Shown here: positions 51,909 through 61,072 of the stretch, piece by piece
Numbering within the stretch: the stretch's first letter is position 1
Layout: each line of letters begins with the position of its first letter
Assembly (NCBI RefSeq): GCF_001650725.1
Contig: NZ_LXVX01000016.1
Location: 186,001 to 250,000 of the forward strand
Source: Sphingobium sp. TCM1
GTDB lineage: Bacteria; Pseudomonadota; Alphaproteobacteria; Sphingomonadales; Sphingomonadaceae
Reading direction: 5' to 3'
DNA: 64,000 bases
Translations under genes and position numbers: made by a program
Notes under the pieces: model-generated
Told to the model about the DNA's origin: nothing
The model's input: the letters and a program-made list of their open reading frames with translations, nothing else
Databases searched by the model: none

Positions 51909-52249
51909 AGGCCAGCATCTGGCATAACTCCCGCTGTTCCAAGTCGCGTCAGGCGCTGGCGATCCTGACGGAGATGCCGGGCGTTGAGGTGGAGGTCTTC
52001 GACTATCTGAAGACGCCGCCCACCCGCACGGAGATCGAGGCCGTGCTGGCCAGGGCCGGCGTCCGCCCGTCCGAAGCCGTCCGCAAGGGCGAGGCCGTGG
52101 TGAAGGACATCGGCCTCGACACCAGCGACGACGCTGCCGTGCTGGACGCGATGGCGCGGCACCCGATCCTGATCGAACGCCCGATCGTCATCACCGACAA
52201 GGGCGCCGTCATCGCCCGCCCGCCGGAAAAGACGCGCGACGTCCTTTAA
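51905..52249 (+). CDS. arsC: ArsC-family arsenate reductase (glutaredoxin type)
   Basis: A 114-residue protein with the catalytic Cys11 in [24 protein letters not shown] and the [17 protein letters not shown] end, as in glutaredoxin-dependent ArsC/YffB/Spx proteins. It may reduce arsenate or act as a general thiol regulator; no arsenic operon is present. It overlaps the end of accC, so is cotranscribed. Confidence 0.88.
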   Translation: MKASIWHNSRCSKSRQALAILTEMPGVEVEVFDYLKTPPTRTEIEAVLARAGVRPSEAVRKGEAVVKDIGLDTSDDAAVLDAMARHPILIERPIVITDKGAVIARPPEKTRDVL

Positions 52250-52325
52250 TCCGCGTCGCGATGCGGTCGGAGGAACCGTGGCGGCATCCAGGAGTCCTGT
52301 TGACAGGTCAACCGGGAGTCCTGCC

Positions 52326-52670
52326 ATGAACCGCTTATGGGTCGCCGCCTTCCTCCTGTCCGTTCCAGCCACCGCCATCGCCCATCATGGCTGGAGCAGC
52401 TACGACGCATCGAAGACGATGAAGATCACCGCGCCGCTCACCGATGTCCGCTGGGGCAATCCGCACGGGAGCGCGAAGCTGACCTGGCAGAAACGGACTT
52501 GGGACGTCGTGCTCGCCCCGGTTGCCCGGATGGAGCAGCGCGGACTGAGCAAGGACATGCTGTCCGACGGCAAGCCGGTAACGCTGGAAGGCTATCCCCG
52601 TCGCGACGGCGCGGCGGAAATGCGCATCGAACGCATCACCGCGCATGGCAAGACCGTCGAGTTGCGCTGA
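52326..52670 (+). CDS. Secreted DUF6152-like protein
   Basis: A 114-residue protein with a signal peptide (MNRLWVAAFLLSVPATAIA) and the H-H-G-W-S-S-Y-D motif right after cleavage, which is characteristic of this small secreted family. The rest is beta-rich (APLTDVRWGNPHGSAKLTW, RMEQRGLSKDMLSDGKPVTLEGYP). Function unknown; the two adjacent histidines may bind a metal. It is directly followed by the membrane gene at 52671. Confidence 0.8.
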   Translation: MNRLWVAAFLLSVPATAIAHHGWSSYDASKTMKITAPLTDVRWGNPHGSAKLTWQKRTWDVVLAPVARMEQRGLSKDMLSDGKPVTLEGYPRRDGAAEMRIERITAHGKTVELR

Positions 52671-53132
52671 TTGATCGCGGAGCTTGCCGCAGCATTGGAG
52701 ACCAGCCCGCTGGGAATGATGGCGCGCGAATCGGCCTGGGTCTATCCGCTTGCCAATATCGTCCACCTGCTGGGCCTGATCCTGCTGGTGGGTGGCATCG
52801 GTCTTCTCGACCTGCGGCTCGCCGGCTGCTTTCGCACCCTGCCGCTCGTCCCGCTCTGCCGCGCGCTCACTCCGTTTGCGATCGTGGGTCTGCTGCTGCT
52901 CGCCGGGAGCGGTACGCTGCTGTTCGTCGCCGATGCCGGAGCGCTGGTCCGATCGCCACGATTTCAGGCAAAGCTGCTGCTGATCGCCATCGCGCTGGCC
53001 AATGTCCTTGTCTTCCGACTGCTGTGGCGCGGCGAGACGACACCCCACCTCCTGCTTCGCGTCGTGGCGCTCCTTTCGCTTCTACTGTGGTTGACAGTGG
53101 CGGCGCTCGGACGACTGATCGCCTATGCCTGA
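52671..53132 (+). CDS. Membrane protein, DUF6644/DUF2214-like
   Basis: A 153-residue protein with four hydrophobic helices and the phrase ESAWVYPLANIVHLLGLILLVGG, in which a conserved His sits in the second helix. The TTG start immediately follows the preceding stop, so the two genes are translated together; they often occur as a pair. Function unknown; a membrane haem or copper role is possible but speculative. Confidence 0.72.
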   Translation: MIAELAAALETSPLGMMARESAWVYPLANIVHLLGLILLVGGIGLLDLRLAGCFRTLPLVPLCRALTPFAIVGLLLLAGSGTLLFVADAGALVRSPRFQAKLLLIAIALANVLVFRLLWRGETTPHLLLRVVALLSLLLWLTVAALGRLIAYA

Positions 53133-53210
53133 ACCAACCGTCACCACCGCGTAACAAAGCAATGATTTGAGCGCTTGCTTTGGCGCGAGGACGAACTAGC
53201 CTCCCCGTTC

Positions 53211-53960
53211 ATGGCAAAGGAACCGGCATTGGCGACCATCGCCGTCTACAGCCTCAAAGGCGGCGTGGGCAAAACCACCTTCGCGATCAACCTGGCCTGG
53301 GCATCGGCCAGCATCTCGAAGCGGCGCACGCTGCTATGGGATCTGGACCCCCAGGCGGCGGCGAGTTGGCTCATCTCCACCGACATGACCAGCCGCGACG
53401 CCGCGCAGGCGATCTTCAGCAAGGATGTGGAGGTCAGGAAGCTGATCCAGCCTTCGACCGTGCCGGGGCTGGACCTGATCGCCGCCGACACATCGCTCCG
53501 CGGCCTAGATCACCTCTTTCGCGAGATGGACAAGAAGAAGCGGCTGGCGAAGCTGATCGAGAGCCTGGGCAAGGATTATGACCGCATCATCCTCGATTGC
53601 CCGCCGGGGCTGACCGAAACCAGCGAACAGGTGCTGCGCGCCGCCGACCTGATCGTCATCCCTGTCATCCCCTCCCCGCTATCGCAGCGGGCAATGGGCG
53701 AGGTCGCCCGCTATCTGGTCCAGCGCGGCGGCAGCCATGCGCCGATCCTGCCGGTCTATTCGATGGTCGATCGTCGCCGCGGCCTGCACCGCGCGGCTCT
53801 GGAAAGCCAGTCCGGCTGGCACGCCATTCCGATGGCAAGCACGATCGAGCAGATGACAGTGCGCCGCAAGCCGCTGGGTGCCTTCGCTCCCACCTCACCG
53901 CCAGCGCAGGCCTTCGCGTCGTTGTGGACGCTCGTGGAGCGTCAGCTTCAGGCCAGATAG
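53211..53960 (+). CDS. ParA/MinD-like ATPase
   Basis: A 249-residue deviant Walker A ATPase: VYSLKGGVGKTTFAINLAWA, LLWDLDPQAAASWL (switch I), and IILDCPPGLTETSEQVLRAAD (Walker B). It lacks a ParB neighbour or origin-like repeats, so it is an orphan ParA perhaps for positioning a protein complex or regulating a membrane system. The start is the ATG at 53211; an upstream start at 53175 is possible. It ends 8 bp before the convergent GGDEF/EAL gene. Confidence 0.9.
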   Translation: MAKEPALATIAVYSLKGGVGKTTFAINLAWASASISKRRTLLWDLDPQAAASWLISTDMTSRDAAQAIFSKDVEVRKLIQPSTVPGLDLIAADTSLRGLDHLFREMDKKKRLAKLIESLGKDYDRIILDCPPGLTETSEQVLRAADLIVIPVIPSPLSQRAMGEVARYLVQRGGSHAPILPVYSMVDRRRGLHRAALESQSGWHAIPMASTIEQMTVRRKPLGAFAPTSPPAQAFASLWTLVERQLQAR

Positions 53961-53968
53961 CCCGTCGT

Positions 53969-56263
53969 TCAGGCGATCGCTTGCTGCAAGGGCTTGGGAA
54001 ACAACCGCGCGGCATCGGCGGCCGGCATCGGGCGTCCGAAATAATAGCCCTGAACCTTCCTGCACCCGAGGGCGCGGACCATTTCTAGTTCGGCCTCCGT
54101 TTCCACACCCTCGGCCGTGGTCGCCATGCCCAGACTATCCGCCAGCGTCACGACGGCGCGGATGATCGCCAGGCTCTCGGCGACATTCTTCGACGCGCCG
54201 ACAACGAAGCTGCGATCAATCTTGATGGTATCGAACCGGGTGCGGCTGAGATAACCGAGCGAGGAATAGCCGGTGCCGAAATCATCGAGCGACAGCTGGA
54301 TGCCAAGGCCCAGCAACTGGTCGAGCACGCGCAGTGCGCCGGCATCATCGTTCATGAAGACGCTCTCGGTGACTTCGAGTTCCAGCCGCCGCGCGTCGAG
54401 CCCGCTCTGCGCCAGGGCCGACTTCACCGCCGCGACGAAGCTGGGATGCGTCAGCTGCTCGGCGGAGACGTTGACGGCAATGCGTACATCCTCGGGCCAA
54501 GTCGTGGCCTGGTGGCAAGCGGTGCGCAACACCCATTCGCCGATCGGACCGATCAGCCGGGCCTCCTCCGCGACGGGAACGAACTTGACAGGGGACACCG
54601 GCCCCAGTTCCGGGTGGGTCCAGCGCACCAGCGCCTCGAAGCCCACCACCCGGCCCTCGGCTGCATCCACCACCGGCTGATAGAGGACGTGCAACTGATC
54701 CTTTTCCAATGCATCGCGCAACGCCAGTTCGAGCTGGCGCCGTTCCTCGGCCTCGGCGTGAAGCTGCGGCTCATAGGCGCAATGGATGCCGCCGCCCTCT
54801 CCCTTGGCGCGATAGAGGGCCAGGTCGGCGCTGCGGATCAGTGCATCGGATTCGGTGCCGTCGGTGGGCGCCTGGGCCGACCCGACCGAGGCCCCGACAT
54901 GCAGCACATGCCGATCGACCTGATAGGGTGCCGACAGCGCTCCGATGATCGCGCTGGACAATCTGGCGATGCCATGGCTGTCGGCGTGCGGGATGACCAC
55001 GGCGAACTCGTCGCCGCCGATCCGCCCGCAGAACCCCCGCCCGGAACAGACCTGATGCAGACGCTGCGCCACCTGGCTCAGCAACCGGTCACCCGTCTGG
55101 TGGCCCAGCGTATCGTTGATCGCCTTGAACCGATCGAGGTCGATCATCAGGAAGGCGCAACCCGGCGCACGGCCCTGCTCCTCGGCCATCGCCTGATCGA
55201 GCGCCTCCCGCAGATGCGCCCGGTTGGGCAAGCCGGTCAGCGGATCGAAACGCGCAAGCTGCGCGATTTTGTCGGCCGATTCGCGCTGGATCGTGACATC
55301 CGATCCGACACCCCGGAACCCCAGAAAGGCGCCGGCTTCGTCATGACGCGGTGACGCCGACAATTCCCACCAGCGAACGGCGCCCTGAACCTCGACCGGC
55401 AGCACCAGGTTGCTGAAACTTTCGCGATGCTTGAGATGGTCGGCCAGACTGTGCAGGCCAGCGGCGAATCGCCCGCTCTCCCAGCTGCTGCCAGCGAGCG
55501 CCTGGACGAGCGGCATACCCTCCAACTGCTCGGGCGTCCGGCCCAGCATGTCGGCGAAACGCCTGGAAACTCCACTGATCCGGCGCAGCGGATCGGTCTG
55601 CCACAACCAGTCCGAACCGCCTCCCTCATATTCGCGCAGCAGCAGGCTCACGACCTCGCTCTTTTCCTCCAGCTGCGCCGTCGTGCTGTGCTGGCGCGCG
55701 AAGGTGCGAGCATAGATGCAGCAGCCCGCCAGCAACAGCAGCGCATAGCTGGTCGAAAGCGCGCGCAGCGGGAGTTGACCGTTATCGTCGAACATGGCGA
55801 ACAAGCCGAGGATGCAGGTGAGCAGGAAAGCGCTGGCTGCCAGCGGCGTCGCCGCATAGCTGATCGCGCCACACACCATGACGCAGCTGACCAGGGTCCA
55901 GAGCGCCACCAGTTCCTCGGTCGCGCCCATATGAGACAAGGCGGGCATGGTGGCCGTCCAAGCGAGCCCGTGCAGCCAAGCGCCAAGTCCATGCCACCGC
56001 AGACCCGCTGCATCCACGCTAGCCCGGCGACGCCGATCATCCAGCAGCATCATGATCACCGTGGCGGCGATCAGCCCCCCGCTCCACAGTCCCAGCCGCA
56101 GGGCCGAGCAACAATGGGAGAAAACCTGCCAGACGAACAACATGCCGCACAGATTCATGCCATGGCGCAGGATCGCCATGCGATCGGCAGCGTGCAGCTG
56201 CGCCTCCAATATCCGCCCCGCAGCCTCACCGTCAAGCGCACGCAGGCCCATCAGGGCGCGCAT
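53969..56263 (-). CDS. Membrane PAS-GGDEF-EAL protein (cyclic-di-GMP metabolism)
   Basis: A 764-residue protein. Residues about 30-185 are hydrophobic helices, followed by a PAS-like region (about 205-325), a GGDEF domain (GGDEF at 416-420, with no upstream RxxD inhibition site), and an EAL domain (EALVR at 543-547). The EAL catalytic residues appear intact, including NVSAEQ, SLDDFGTGYSS, IKIDRSF, EGVETEAE and QGYYFGRP, so it can probably hydrolyse c-di-GMP; the GGDEF may be active or GTP-sensing. The ATG at 56263 has AGGAG upstream; a longer frame starts at 56347. Confidence 0.93.
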   Translation of the reverse strand: MRALMGLRALDGEAAGRILEAQLHAADRMAILRHGMNLCGMLFVWQVFSHCCSALRLGLWSGGLIAATVIMMLLDDRRRRASVDAAGLRWHGLGAWLHGLAWTATMPALSHMGATEELVALWTLVSCVMVCGAISYAATPLAASAFLLTCILGLFAMFDDNGQLPLRALSTSYALLLLAGCCIYARTFARQHSTTAQLEEKSEVVSLLLREYEGGGSDWLWQTDPLRRISGVSRRFADMLGRTPEQLEGMPLVQALAGSSWESGRFAAGLHSLADHLKHRESFSNLVLPVEVQGAVRWWELSASPRHDEAGAFLGFRGVGSDVTIQRESADKIAQLARFDPLTGLPNRAHLREALDQAMAEEQGRAPGCAFLMIDLDRFKAINDTLGHQTGDRLLSQVAQRLHQVCSGRGFCGRIGGDEFAVVIPHADSHGIARLSSAIIGALSAPYQVDRHVLHVGASVGSAQAPTDGTESDALIRSADLALYRAKGEGGGIHCAYEPQLHAEAEERRQLELALRDALEKDQLHVLYQPVVDAAEGRVVGFEALVRWTHPELGPVSPVKFVPVAEEARLIGPIGEWVLRTACHQATTWPEDVRIAVNVSAEQLTHPSFVAAVKSALAQSGLDARRLELEVTESVFMNDDAGALRVLDQLLGLGIQLSLDDFGTGYSSLGYLSRTRFDTIKIDRSFVVGASKNVAESLAIIRAVVTLADSLGMATTAEGVETEAELEMVRALGCRKVQGYYFGRPMPAADAARLFPKPLQQAIA

Positions 56264-56379
56264 CGACGCACGCTCCTGACGCTCCGGTTCGACATTGTTT
56301 CGCTGCTGAATGCCCACAACCCGGCGATAGCAGGCAGGGGTTAGCAATCAGTAACCTTGCGAGCGGGAATGATCGCCCG

Positions 56380-58119
56380 TCAGGCCGCGATGTCGTAGGG
56401 GCGGATTTCACCGGTCAGATAGAGGTTGCGCGCCTTCGACCGGCTGAGCTTGCCCGAGCTGGTGCGCGGCAGGGTGCGCGGCGGCACCAGTTCCACTACG
56501 CAGTTCATGCCGGTAATGGCGCGCACTCGCTCGCGGATCTGGTCCCGCAGGCGTGAGCGTTCCTCATTGTCCGACGTGCGGCAATGGACGAGCACGGCCG
56601 GCGCTTCCTCGCCACCCGGCGTGGTGATGGCGAAGGCGGCGATGTCGCCCTGCTTGAAACCGGGCAATTGCTCCACCGCCCATTCGATATCCTGCGGCCA
56701 GTGATTTTTGCCGTTGATGATGATCATGTCCTTGGCGCGGCCGACGATGTAGAGATAGCCATCGCTGAGATAACCCATATCTCCTGTGTCGAGCCAACCG
56801 TCGGCCATACAAGCCTTGGTCGCGGCCTCGTCACGGAAATAGCCGACCATCAGCGACGGGCCGGTGGTCCACACTTTGCCGATCTGCCGTTCGTTCAATG
56901 GCGCGCCGTCCTCGTCGCGGATTTCCACGACCATGTCCTTTGCGGGCTTGCCGCAGTTGACGATGGATCGGAAACGCTGCGGCCGGCCTTCGGGTGCATC
57001 ACCACCCGACAGGTCGGTTTCCTCAACCAGTTCGACGATGATGCCCTCGCCCGGCGGCATGATGGTGACGGCCAGCGTCGCTTCGGCCAGGCCATAGCTC
57101 GGCAGGAATGCCTTGGGACTGAAACCCGCATCGGCAAAGGCATCGACGAAGCTCTGCATCACGTCAGGGCGGATCATGTCGGCGCCATTGCCGGCCAGCC
57201 GCCAGCGCGACAGGTCGAAACGGTCCTGCGCCTTGGTCTGGCTGGACATGCGGCGGGCGCAGATGTCATAACCAAAGGTTGGCGAGTAGCTGATCGAGGT
57301 GCCTTCATTGCGGCTGATGAGGTCCAGCCAGGCGAGCGGACGGCGCGCAAAATCCTCGGTCTTCATGTAGTCGGTCGATACCTGGTTGGCGACGACCGAC
57401 AGGAAGCAGCCGACCAGCCCCATGTCATGATACCAGGGCAACCAGCTGATGCAGCGGTCGCTGTCCTGCACTTCCATGCCATGGCTGTGCGCCGACAGGT
57501 TGCTGAGCAGCGCATGATGCGTCACCGCGACGCCATGGGGGAAGCGGGTCGAGCCGCTCGAATATTGCAGATAGGCGATTTCCTCGCCCCTGGCTTGCGG
57601 CAAGGCGCAGGGCACGGCTTCTCGCGCGATAAAATCCTCGAACGCGATGCTTTCGACATTCTTCTGGCGGCCGGATTCACCCGCCATATCCTCCAATTCC
57701 TTGGGGAACAGGAACAGCATCGGGTCGCAGCTCGACAATTGGACGTTGAGCTGGTCGATATAGCTTTCCTTGCCACCGAAGCTAGTGGGCAGGGGCAGCG
57801 GCACCGGCCAAGCGCCCGCATAGACGATGCCGAAGAAGAGCTGCGCGAAGTCGGCGCCGGTTTCCGCGACCAGAGCGACCCGGTCCTGCGGCTTGACGCC
57901 GTGGGCGATCAGGCGGTGAGCGCAGGCGATGGCGTCGGCGCGCAACTCGCTGAACGGGTAGGGGCGCGCCAGGTTACCACGCGCGTCGTGGAAATTGAGG
58001 CCACGCCGCCCCTGCGCCGCATAGTCCAGCGCCTCGCCCAGCGTCTCGAAATCGGAGAAGCGGCGCGGCAGATCATCGGTGGTCGGCGTCGGTGCCATCA
58101 TCTCTTGCGAACCCGTCAT
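56380..58119 (-). CDS. Fatty acyl-AMP ligase / acyl-ACP synthetase-like
   Basis: A 579-residue adenylating enzyme. AMP-binding motifs are LQYSSGSTRFPHGVAVTH, SYGLAEATLAV and WLDTGDMGYLSDGYLYIVGRAKDMIIINGKN, with the C-terminal lysine region PRTSSGKLSRSKARNLYLTGE. The W-L-P-W-Y-H-D-M-G-L-V-G segment is a hallmark of FAAL rather than acyl-CoA ligases, so it likely forms acyl-AMP and loads an acyl carrier protein. In sphingomonads a role in sphingolipid synthesis is plausible, though no spt gene is adjacent. Divergent from recX. Confidence 0.9.
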   Translation of the reverse strand: MTGSQEMMAPTPTTDDLPRRFSDFETLGEALDYAAQGRRGLNFHDARGNLARPYPFSELRADAIACAHRLIAHGVKPQDRVALVAETGADFAQLFFGIVYAGAWPVPLPLPTSFGGKESYIDQLNVQLSSCDPMLFLFPKELEDMAGESGRQKNVESIAFEDFIAREAVPCALPQARGEEIAYLQYSSGSTRFPHGVAVTHHALLSNLSAHSHGMEVQDSDRCISWLPWYHDMGLVGCFLSVVANQVSTDYMKTEDFARRPLAWLDLISRNEGTSISYSPTFGYDICARRMSSQTKAQDRFDLSRWRLAGNGADMIRPDVMQSFVDAFADAGFSPKAFLPSYGLAEATLAVTIMPPGEGIIVELVEETDLSGGDAPEGRPQRFRSIVNCGKPAKDMVVEIRDEDGAPLNERQIGKVWTTGPSLMVGYFRDEAATKACMADGWLDTGDMGYLSDGYLYIVGRAKDMIIINGKNHWPQDIEWAVEQLPGFKQGDIAAFAITTPGGEEAPAVLVHCRTSDNEERSRLRDQIRERVRAITGMNCVVELVPPRTLPRTSSGKLSRSKARNLYLTGEIRPYDIAA

Positions 58120-58287
58120 ATTGGTTGACCCAATGTCTTAAAAATCGTGAAAGCGCGGCCGCTAGCAGCTTTGACCGCCAGTTGCACCGCCTATTCCATT
58201 CCAGCGTCGCTTATTAGCCGACAAGGCGCGGTAAAATTCCGGCCCGACTGTGGCATAAACATGGCGTATCGGGCATTGAGGCACGGC

Positions 58288-58812
58288 ATGACCGGCAAAC
58301 GCCTCCCTCCGCCGCTTGATGAGTCCGCCCTGCGCGACATGGCGTTGCGCCATGTCGCGCGCTTCGCGACGAGCCGGGGCAAGCTGCTTGCCTATCTCAA
58401 CCGGAAGCTGCGCGAACGCGGCTGGGACGGAGAGCGCCCTGCCGACCCGGACGCGCTCGCCGACCGTTTCGTCGAGCTGGGTTATATCGATGACGCCGGA
58501 TATGCGCTGATGAAGAGCGCGGCGCTCGCCCGACGCGGCTATGGCGCTCGACGCGTCGATGAGGCGCTGCGGGCTGCCGGCATAGCGGAGGACGACCGAC
58601 AGCGGGCGGATACGCAGATGGCATCGGATGCCTGGTCCGCCGCCGACCATTTCGCTCGCCGCAAGCGCCTCGGCCCCTACGCCCCGCAGCCGCTCGATCC
58701 CAGGCAAAGGGAAAAGGCGATCGCCGCCTTCCTGCGGGCGGGCCATGCCTATGCGCTGGCGCGCCGTTGGGTGGACGCCGCGCCGGGAGAGGATCTGGCC
58801 GAGGACGGCTAG
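58288..58812 (+). CDS. recX: RecX-like recombination regulator
   Basis: A 174-residue protein with the tandem three-helix pattern of RecX: HVARFATSRGKLLAYLNRKLRERG, FVELGYIDDAGYALMKSAALARRGYGARRVDEALRAAG and YALARRWVDA. RecX binds and limits RecA filaments. recA is not nearby. The ATG at 58288 is preferred; one at 58261 would add nine residues. Confidence 0.85.
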   Translation: MTGKRLPPPLDESALRDMALRHVARFATSRGKLLAYLNRKLRERGWDGERPADPDALADRFVELGYIDDAGYALMKSAALARRGYGARRVDEALRAAGIAEDDRQRADTQMASDAWSAADHFARRKRLGPYAPQPLDPRQREKAIAAFLRAGHAYALARRWVDAAPGEDLAEDG

Positions 58813-58843
58813 GCCGACGCCACCGTCCCGTTGCCTCTCGGGC

Positions 58844-60211
58844 TCAAGCCGGTAAAACCAGGCTGGCTTCCAGTCCGCCCCGCGGCCGGTTCGCAAGGCG
58901 CAGTTCGCCCTGATGTTCGGCCATGATCGCGCGGACCAGGGCAAGGCCGAGGCCAGCGCCGCCGGTCTCGCGGTTGCGTGATCCTTCCAGGCGGGTGAAA
59001 GGCTCCAGCATCTCGGCCATGCGATCCTGGGCGATGCCCGGCCCCTCGTCGGCCACGGCGATGCGGATCATGCCCCCTTCGTGTAGCACCGACACATGGG
59101 CGCGGTCGCCATAGACGACGGCATTCTCGATCAGGTTGCGCAGCGCGCGGCGGATCTGCTGCGGCCGGACGAAAGCGACCGCGCGTTCGCCCTCGACCAG
59201 GTCGACCGGCGAGCCCAGCTCGATGAAGTCCTCCACCACCGCATCAGCCAGCGCGGCCAGGTCCACCTTCTGCGCCGCCTCCGTGCTGCGCCCGGCGCGG
59301 GCGAGCGAGAGAATGTCCTCCAGCATCCGGTTCATCTCGTCGATGGTTTCGGACATCCGCGCCCGTTCGCCGTCATCCTCGACCGATTCAGCGCGGACGC
59401 GCAGAGAAGCAAGCGGTGTGCGCAGGTCATGGCCGATCGCACCCAGCATCCGGTCCTTCTCGTCGAACATCGCGATGATGCGCGCGCGCATCGCGTTGAA
59501 TGCCAGGGTGAGGTCGCGCACGTCACCGGGGCCGCGCTCGTCCACCGGATCGGCCGCGCCGGTGCGGGCGAATTGCTGGGCGGAGCGGGTGAGTTGCTTG
59601 AGCGGCCGCGCCAGGCGGCTACCGATCCACAGCAAAGGCAGCAGCACGATGACATAGAGGATCAGCGTCTGGCCAACCAGCCAGCCGCCAAAGCGCGCCG
59701 GCCGATCAGCGCCGCTGCGCGCCTGCGCCACGACCCATTTGCCCGGTTCATATTCGGCCGCCAGAGTCAGCAGGCCAACGTTATGATCATGCGGGCCATC
59801 TCCATTGGCGCGCATCCGGATGCGTTCCCAGCGCCGGACCGGCATGATTTCGCTATTCTGGACCGCACGAACGGCAAGGATATGCAGGCCGATATCCTCG
59901 AACATCACGGTCGCGCGCCGCTCCACATCGGGGCGCGGATCGCCGGTCAGTCGCGGCGCACCGGTGACGAAGCGTGCGCGCATACGGCCGCGTTGCCGGG
60001 CGCCTTCCCGTTCCACGCGCCGTTCCGGCCGACTGTCGAGCGCATCGACGACGCGGTAGACCGCCGGCGCGGTCTGGCCGGTGAGTTCCAACCGCTGCCG
60101 TTCGCGCAGCAGCAAGCCGAAATTGATCGCCTGCGCCACGAACAGAGCGATCGCGACCAGAGCGATGATCTGGCCGACCAGGCTCTGCGGCCAGAAGCGA
60201 AGACGGCTCAC
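58844..60211 (-). CDS. Sensor histidine kinase, EnvZ-like
   Basis: A 455-residue membrane kinase. Two transmembrane helices (about 12-34 and 178-200) flank a periplasmic region, followed by HAMP (IGSRLARPLKQLTRSAQQFA), the dimerisation/phosphoacceptor site His261 (AIGHDLRTPLASL), and ATPase motifs LRNLIENAVVYGDR (N box), VADEGPGIA (G1) and ETGGAGLGLALVRAI (G2). It starts at GTG overlapping the regulator stop. It is the cognate partner of the adjacent regulator. Confidence 0.95.
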   Translation of the reverse strand: MSRLRFWPQSLVGQIIALVAIALFVAQAINFGLLLRERQRLELTGQTAPAVYRVVDALDSRPERRVEREGARQRGRMRARFVTGAPRLTGDPRPDVERRATVMFEDIGLHILAVRAVQNSEIMPVRRWERIRMRANGDGPHDHNVGLLTLAAEYEPGKWVVAQARSGADRPARFGGWLVGQTLILYVIVLLPLLWIGSRLARPLKQLTRSAQQFARTGAADPVDERGPGDVRDLTLAFNAMRARIIAMFDEKDRMLGAIGHDLRTPLASLRVRAESVEDDGERARMSETIDEMNRMLEDILSLARAGRSTEAAQKVDLAALADAVVEDFIELGSPVDLVEGERAVAFVRPQQIRRALRNLIENAVVYGDRAHVSVLHEGGMIRIAVADEGPGIAQDRMAEMLEPFTRLEGSRNRETGGAGLGLALVRAIMAEHQGELRLANRPRGGLEASLVLPA

Positions 60212-60927
60212 AGTTTGCGCACTTCGGCGGACAGAGTGTAGCCACCACCCCAGACGGTCTTGATCAGGGTCGGATTCTTGGGGTCCGGCTCGATCTTCTT
60301 GCGCAGTCGGCTGATCTGGTTGTCGATCGCCCGGTCGAAGGCATTGGCCTCGCGCCCCTGGGTGATGTCGAGCAACTGGTCACGGCTCAGCACCTGGTTG
60401 GGCCGAGTGGCGAAAGCGAGCATCAGATTATATTCGGCGGTCGAAAGCGGCAGCGACACGCCCTCGCTGTCGACCAGGGTCCGTTCCTGCGCCTTGAGCA
60501 ACCAGCCGGCAAAGGCGTAGCTGGCTCCGTCTGGCGCTGTGACGCGCTGGCCGCCGGTGGCGACGCGGCGGAAAATCACCTTGATGCGAGCGACCAGTTC
60601 ACGCGGCGAAAAGGGCTTGAGCACATAATCGTCGGCGCCCATTTCCAGCCCGACGATGCGGTCGGTCTCTTCAGACCGGGCGGTCAGCAGGATCACCGGT
60701 ATTTCACTCGTCTCCCGGATATGACGGCAGAGTGACAGGCCATCCTCGCCGGGCATCATGATGTCGAGGATGACGAGGTCGATCGCGTTCGCGCTCAGCC
60801 GCAGCCGGGCTTCAGCCGCATTTTCGACGGCGGTGACGCGAAAGCCGTTGCGCGACAGATATTGCGCCAGCGGTTCGCGGATCGAACGCTCGTCATCGAC
60901 GAGCAGGAGATGGGGACGGTCGCTCAT
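60208..60927 (-). CDS. OmpR-family response regulator
   Basis: A 239-residue regulator. Receiver: Asp11/Asp12 and phosphoacceptor Asp55 (LVILDIMMPGEDGL), Lys in YVLKPFSPREL. The C-terminal OmpR/PhoB winged helix reads PLSTAEYNLMLAF, LSRDQLLDITQGREANAFDRAID and IKTVWGGGYTL. It is cotranscribed with the kinase (GTGA overlap) and probably controls envelope genes; the downstream EF-hand gene may be a target. Confidence 0.95.
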   Translation of the reverse strand: MSDRPHLLLVDDERSIREPLAQYLSRNGFRVTAVENAAEARLRLSANAIDLVILDIMMPGEDGLSLCRHIRETSEIPVILLTARSEETDRIVGLEMGADDYVLKPFSPRELVARIKVIFRRVATGGQRVTAPDGASYAFAGWLLKAQERTLVDSEGVSLPLSTAEYNLMLAFATRPNQVLSRDQLLDITQGREANAFDRAIDNQISRLRKKIEPDPKNPTLIKTVWGGGYTLSAEVRKL

Positions 60928-61072
60928 CTTGGCTGTCTGTCATGACTTTCAAATGGTTGGAAGGGCGAAGGCATGAGGGGGGGCAAGCCTTCGCCCTTCC
61001 CGGTCGGGCGGCTGTCGGTCGGGGCCAGGGGGAGAGGAACACCCCGCGCCGGGGAGCCGCCATTACGACATC

